Positions 6,215 through 7,983 of a stretch of 7,983 bases of DNA are shown here, piece after piece. Where the stretch lies: the NCBI GenBank assembly GCA_027484495.1, contig JAIXSW010000107.1, positions 1 to 7,983 on the forward strand, in the 5' to 3' direction. Position numbers and translations under genes: made by a program. A model generated the notes under the pieces. That model worked only from the letters and a program-made list of their open reading frames with translations, ran no database searches and was not told the DNA's origin. Source of the DNA: Gammaproteobacteria bacterium (GTDB taxonomy: Bacteria > Pseudomonadota > Gammaproteobacteria > Enterobacterales > Alteromonadaceae). Position 1 is the stretch's first letter, and the number at the start of each line of letters is the position of its first letter.

Positions 6215-6245
6215 GTAGGGTGTGTAGAGCGCAGCGAAACACACT
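6215..6245 (+). repeat. REP element 3
   Basis: GTAG, arm GGTGTGT, centre AGAGCGCAGCGAA, arm ACACACT. It differs from REP 2 at only two of 31 positions (one in each arm) and keeps pairing apart from a terminal G-T. It lies 26 bases after the RAYT stop and abuts the right hairpin array. Confidence 0.87.
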
Positions 6246-6315
6246 GGGTGTCACACACCGGGTGTCGCACACCGGTTACCGCGTAACGGTTACCGCGTAA
6301 CGGTTACCGCGTAAC
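6246..6315 (+). repeat. Right 14-nt mini-hairpin array (5 units)
   Basis: Five in-phase 14-mers: GGGTGTCACACACC (6246-6259), GGGTGTCGCACACC (6260-6273), then three exact GGTTACCGCGTAAC (6274-6315). All have a 3-nt loop at unit positions 7-9 (CAC once, CGC four times) and a 5-bp stem from positions 2-6 with 10-14, although the stem sequence changes completely between units 2 and 3. The array starts at the base after REP 3, as on the left, and lies between convergent genes, where it may help end transcription. Confidence 0.88.
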
Positions 6316-6337
6316 GGGACTGCCTCACGGGTGGGCA

Positions 6338-7843
6338 TCAACTGCGGCCGGCTTTGCAGTGTTCGTTGATAAACTGTTGATGAGACGGCATATAATCGAC
6401 CGACTTACGGATCACCTGACGAATGCTGTCGAGCCGGCCCTGCAGCTCCTGCTCACTGAACATATCCACCAACGGATGATAGCCGTCCGGCACTACGCCC
6501 TGACCATACATCACTTCAAACCAGCTTAAGTCGCTGAACATCTCGTTGTTGTGGCGAAAGATCCGGCCTGACGCCCGGAATTGCTGCAACTTCTGCGTCA
6601 GCTCAGCCGGCACCGCCATCGTGCGGCAGTACTGCCAGAATGGCGAGTCGTTCCTTTGTGTTGCGTGATAATGCAGGATCAGAAAATCGCGGATCCGCTC
6701 ATAGTCAAAAGCCATCTGGCGGTTAAATTCGTCGATATCGGCCTGCGAAAAGCCCTGCTGCGGAAAAAAGCTGAACATCTTGGCAATAGTGGCCTGGATC
6801 AGATGCAAACTGGTTGACTCCAGTGGTTCCATAAAACCACCGGACAGCCCAACCGCCAAGACATTGTTTTTCCAAAACTGCTTCCGTTTCCCCGTGACAA
6901 AACGGATCTCGCGCGGGTCAGCCAACGCGGCACCATCGAGATTTTGCAGCAAAATCGCGGTGGCTTCATCCGACGACATAAATTTGCTGGAAAACACATG
7001 GCCATTACCGATACGGTGCTGCAAAGGAATGCGCCATTGCCAGCCGGCACTTTGCGCAGTCGCGCGCGTATATGGCAAAGGTTCACCGGCACTGGCACAA
7101 GGCACCGCGATAGCCCGGTCGCACGGCAGCCAGTGTGACCAGTCGTCGTAACCGGTTTTTAATGCCTGCTCAATCAGTACGCCGCGAAAACCAGAGCAAT
7201 CAATAAAAAAATCAGCGTCATGCACAGTGCCATCGGTCAGCTGTAATCCGCGAACAAAACCATTGTCATGTTGCAGTACCTGCTCTACCTGGCCTTCAGT
7301 ACGCCGCACTCCCCAGCCTTCGGCAAGTTCGCGCAGATAGCGGGCAAACAACCCAGCATCAAAATGAAAGGCATACGCGATATTGGAAAGCGGCGAATGG
7401 CCGGCATCGATGGAGCGCATAAAACGCTGCTCATTGCAGGCCAGTGAACTTAAGGTGTATTCATCCAGCGGCGCGGCCTTACCGAGCGCCCGCATTTTCA
7501 GCCAATAATGATAAAACTGGATCCCTTCCATATTTTTACCGACATCACCAAAGGCGTGATAATAGCGACTGCCGATTTCCGACCAGTTCACAAACTCGAT
7601 ACCGAGCTTAAAAGTGGCCTGAGTGCGGCGCATAAACTCGTTTTCGTCGAGTCCAATTAAGTCGTTGTACAACATGATTTGCGGAATAGTGGCTTCGCCA
7701 ACCCCCACAGTGCCAATCTCGTCAGATTCAATCAGCTGAACCTCACAATAGCGATTTTTAAGCACTTTGCCCAAAGCTGCGGCCGTCATCCAGCCGGCAG
7801 AGCCACCACCTAATATAATGATTTTTTTAATTTTATTGATCAT
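6338..7843 (-). CDS. Flavin-dependent tryptophan halogenase family protein
   Basis: The 501-residue protein belongs to the FADH2-dependent halogenase family (Trp_halogenase), which chlorinates or brominates tryptophan or other indoles with a partner flavin reductase. Seen: the FAD-binding GGGSAGWM at 12-19 after a beta strand, ESDEIGTVGVGEATIP at 39-54, the catalytic lysine Lys79 in TFKLGIEFVNW (same number as in PrnA/RebH), the family signature WQWRIP at 268-273, and GGFMEPLESTS at 335-345 containing the conserved acidic region. Length is normal and no residue looks lost. The ATG is preceded by AGGG at suitable distance. No biosynthetic cluster, flavin reductase or TonB receptor is visible on this side; the upstream neighbour lies beyond the window. 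Related proteins in aquatic bacteria (BrvH-like) prefer bromide and free indole, so the substrate may well not be tryptophan. Confidence 0.95.
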   Translation of the reverse strand: MINKIKKIIILGGGSAGWMTAAALGKVLKNRYCEVQLIESDEIGTVGVGEATIPQIMLYNDLIGLDENEFMRRTQATFKLGIEFVNWSEIGSRYYHAFGDVGKNMEGIQFYHYWLKMRALGKAAPLDEYTLSSLACNEQRFMRSIDAGHSPLSNIAYAFHFDAGLFARYLRELAEGWGVRRTEGQVEQVLQHDNGFVRGLQLTDGTVHDADFFIDCSGFRGVLIEQALKTGYDDWSHWLPCDRAIAVPCASAGEPLPYTRATAQSAGWQWRIPLQHRIGNGHVFSSKFMSSDEATAILLQNLDGAALADPREIRFVTGKRKQFWKNNVLAVGLSGGFMEPLESTSLHLIQATIAKMFSFFPQQGFSQADIDEFNRQMAFDYERIRDFLILHYHATQRNDSPFWQYCRTMAVPAELTQKLQQFRASGRIFRHNNEMFSDLSWFEVMYGQGVVPDGYHPLVDMFSEQELQGRLDSIRQVIRKSVDYMPSHQQFINEHCKAGRS

Positions 7844-7867
7844 AACAACCCTAGGGACTGTTGCTCC

Positions 7868-7898
7868 GGTGCAATTCGCTGCGCTTATTGCACCCTAC
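7868..7898 (-). repeat. REP element 4 (CAAT subclass)
   Basis: Leftwards: GTAG, arm GGTGCAAT, centre AAGCGCAGCGA, arm ATTGCACC. It has the same arms as REP 1 with three changes in the centre. It lies 25 bases upstream of the halogenase ATG, thus within the 5' leader or promoter zone of that gene. Confidence 0.88.
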
Positions 7899-7921
7899 AC
7901 AACTTCTGGTTGTGTAGGGTG
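7891..7921. repeat. 13-bp perfect inverted repeat joining REPs 4 and 5
   Basis: CACCCTACACAAC (7891-7903) pairs exactly with GTTGTGTAGGGTG (7909-7921) around loop TTCTG. It merges the GTAG ends of the two inverted REPs into one long cruciform-capable stem. No T-tract follows, so a classical intrinsic terminator is unlikely. Confidence 0.8.
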
Positions 7922-7944
7922 GGTAGAGCGAAGTGAAACCCACC
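7914..7944 (+). repeat. REP element 5 (GGGT subclass)
   Basis: GTAG, arm GGTGGGT, centre AGAGCGAAGTGAA, arm ACCCACC, 31 nt. The arms differ from REPs 2 and 3 on both sides in a compensatory way. No 14-nt array follows it; the last 39 bases of the window hold nothing I recognise. Confidence 0.87.
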
Positions 7945-7983
7945 ACGCCTCCTACCACAACGCACAAATCAGAAATTGGCCCG

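Larger units (their letters stand above)
5436..6315. mobile_element. REPtron: RAYT transposase gene bracketed by REP elements and hairpin arrays
   Basis: The left side has an inverted REP pair (5436-5466, 5484-5514) followed by a 14-nt hairpin array (5515-5556). The RAYT gene comes next (5649-6188). The right side repeats the layout with a truncated REP (6196-6205), a full REP (6215-6245) and a longer array (6246-6315). RAYT genes flanked by REPs are an established arrangement, generally thought to be domesticated rather than self-mobile. I see no terminal inverted repeats or target duplication of a classical insertion sequence. Confidence 0.85.

Noticed and set aside
6043..6286. Open frames overlapping the RAYT 3' end and the repeat array
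   Set aside because: They read through REP and 14-mer repeats or antisense to the transposase, and have no coding character.
6246..6315. Short tandem array considered as a CRISPR
   Set aside because: The units are contiguous 14-mers without spacers and no cas gene is near; they are hairpin repeats attached to a REP.

Overview
The window looks like chromosomal DNA of a free-living, motile gammaproteobacterium. The evidence is a 4HB-type chemoreceptor, a small protein resembling the DUF3081 family of Vibrio/Shewanella/Aeromonas relatives, a transaldolase very close in sequence to the enterobacterial TalB type, REP elements with their RAYT transposase, and moderate GC. An aquatic Aeromonadales-like host (Aeromonas/Tolumonas) is my best guess, but no rRNA or other decisive marker is present.

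Left part (1-2600). A methyl-accepting chemotaxis protein runs leftwards and is cut by the window edge. Behind its start lies a 333-base gap holding three direct copies of ACATTTGAGACA, then a small rightward gene (DUF3081-like). A single-domain rhodanese runs leftwards. Its promoter region carries a perfect 14-bp palindrome that looks like an operator.

Centre (2615-5412). An RsbQ-type alpha/beta hydrolase with an intact Ser-Asp-His triad is followed after 3 bases by a PAS-GGDEF diguanylate cyclase with an intact active site and I-site. In Bacillus, RsbQ works with the PAS domain of the phosphatase RsbP in energy-stress sensing. Here the same sensing pair appears to drive cyclic-di-GMP synthesis. 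A full transaldolase follows on the same strand, 128 bases further on.

Right part (5413-7983). A REP-associated tyrosine transposase (RAYT) gene sits between REP elements. Five 31-nt REPs can be read in the window; each starts with GTAG and folds into a hairpin whose arms vary in a compensatory way. On both sides of the RAYT gene the plus-oriented REP abuts an in-phase array of 14-nt mini-hairpins, which also show compensatory arm changes around a constant CNC loop. Beyond it, a leftward, full-length flavin-dependent tryptophan-halogenase-family gene has its catalytic lysine and signature motifs intact. Its upstream side carries another REP pair joined by a 13-bp perfect stem.

The two most notable items are the RsbQ/PAS-GGDEF pair and the composite REP plus 14-mer hairpin array structure around the RAYT gene.
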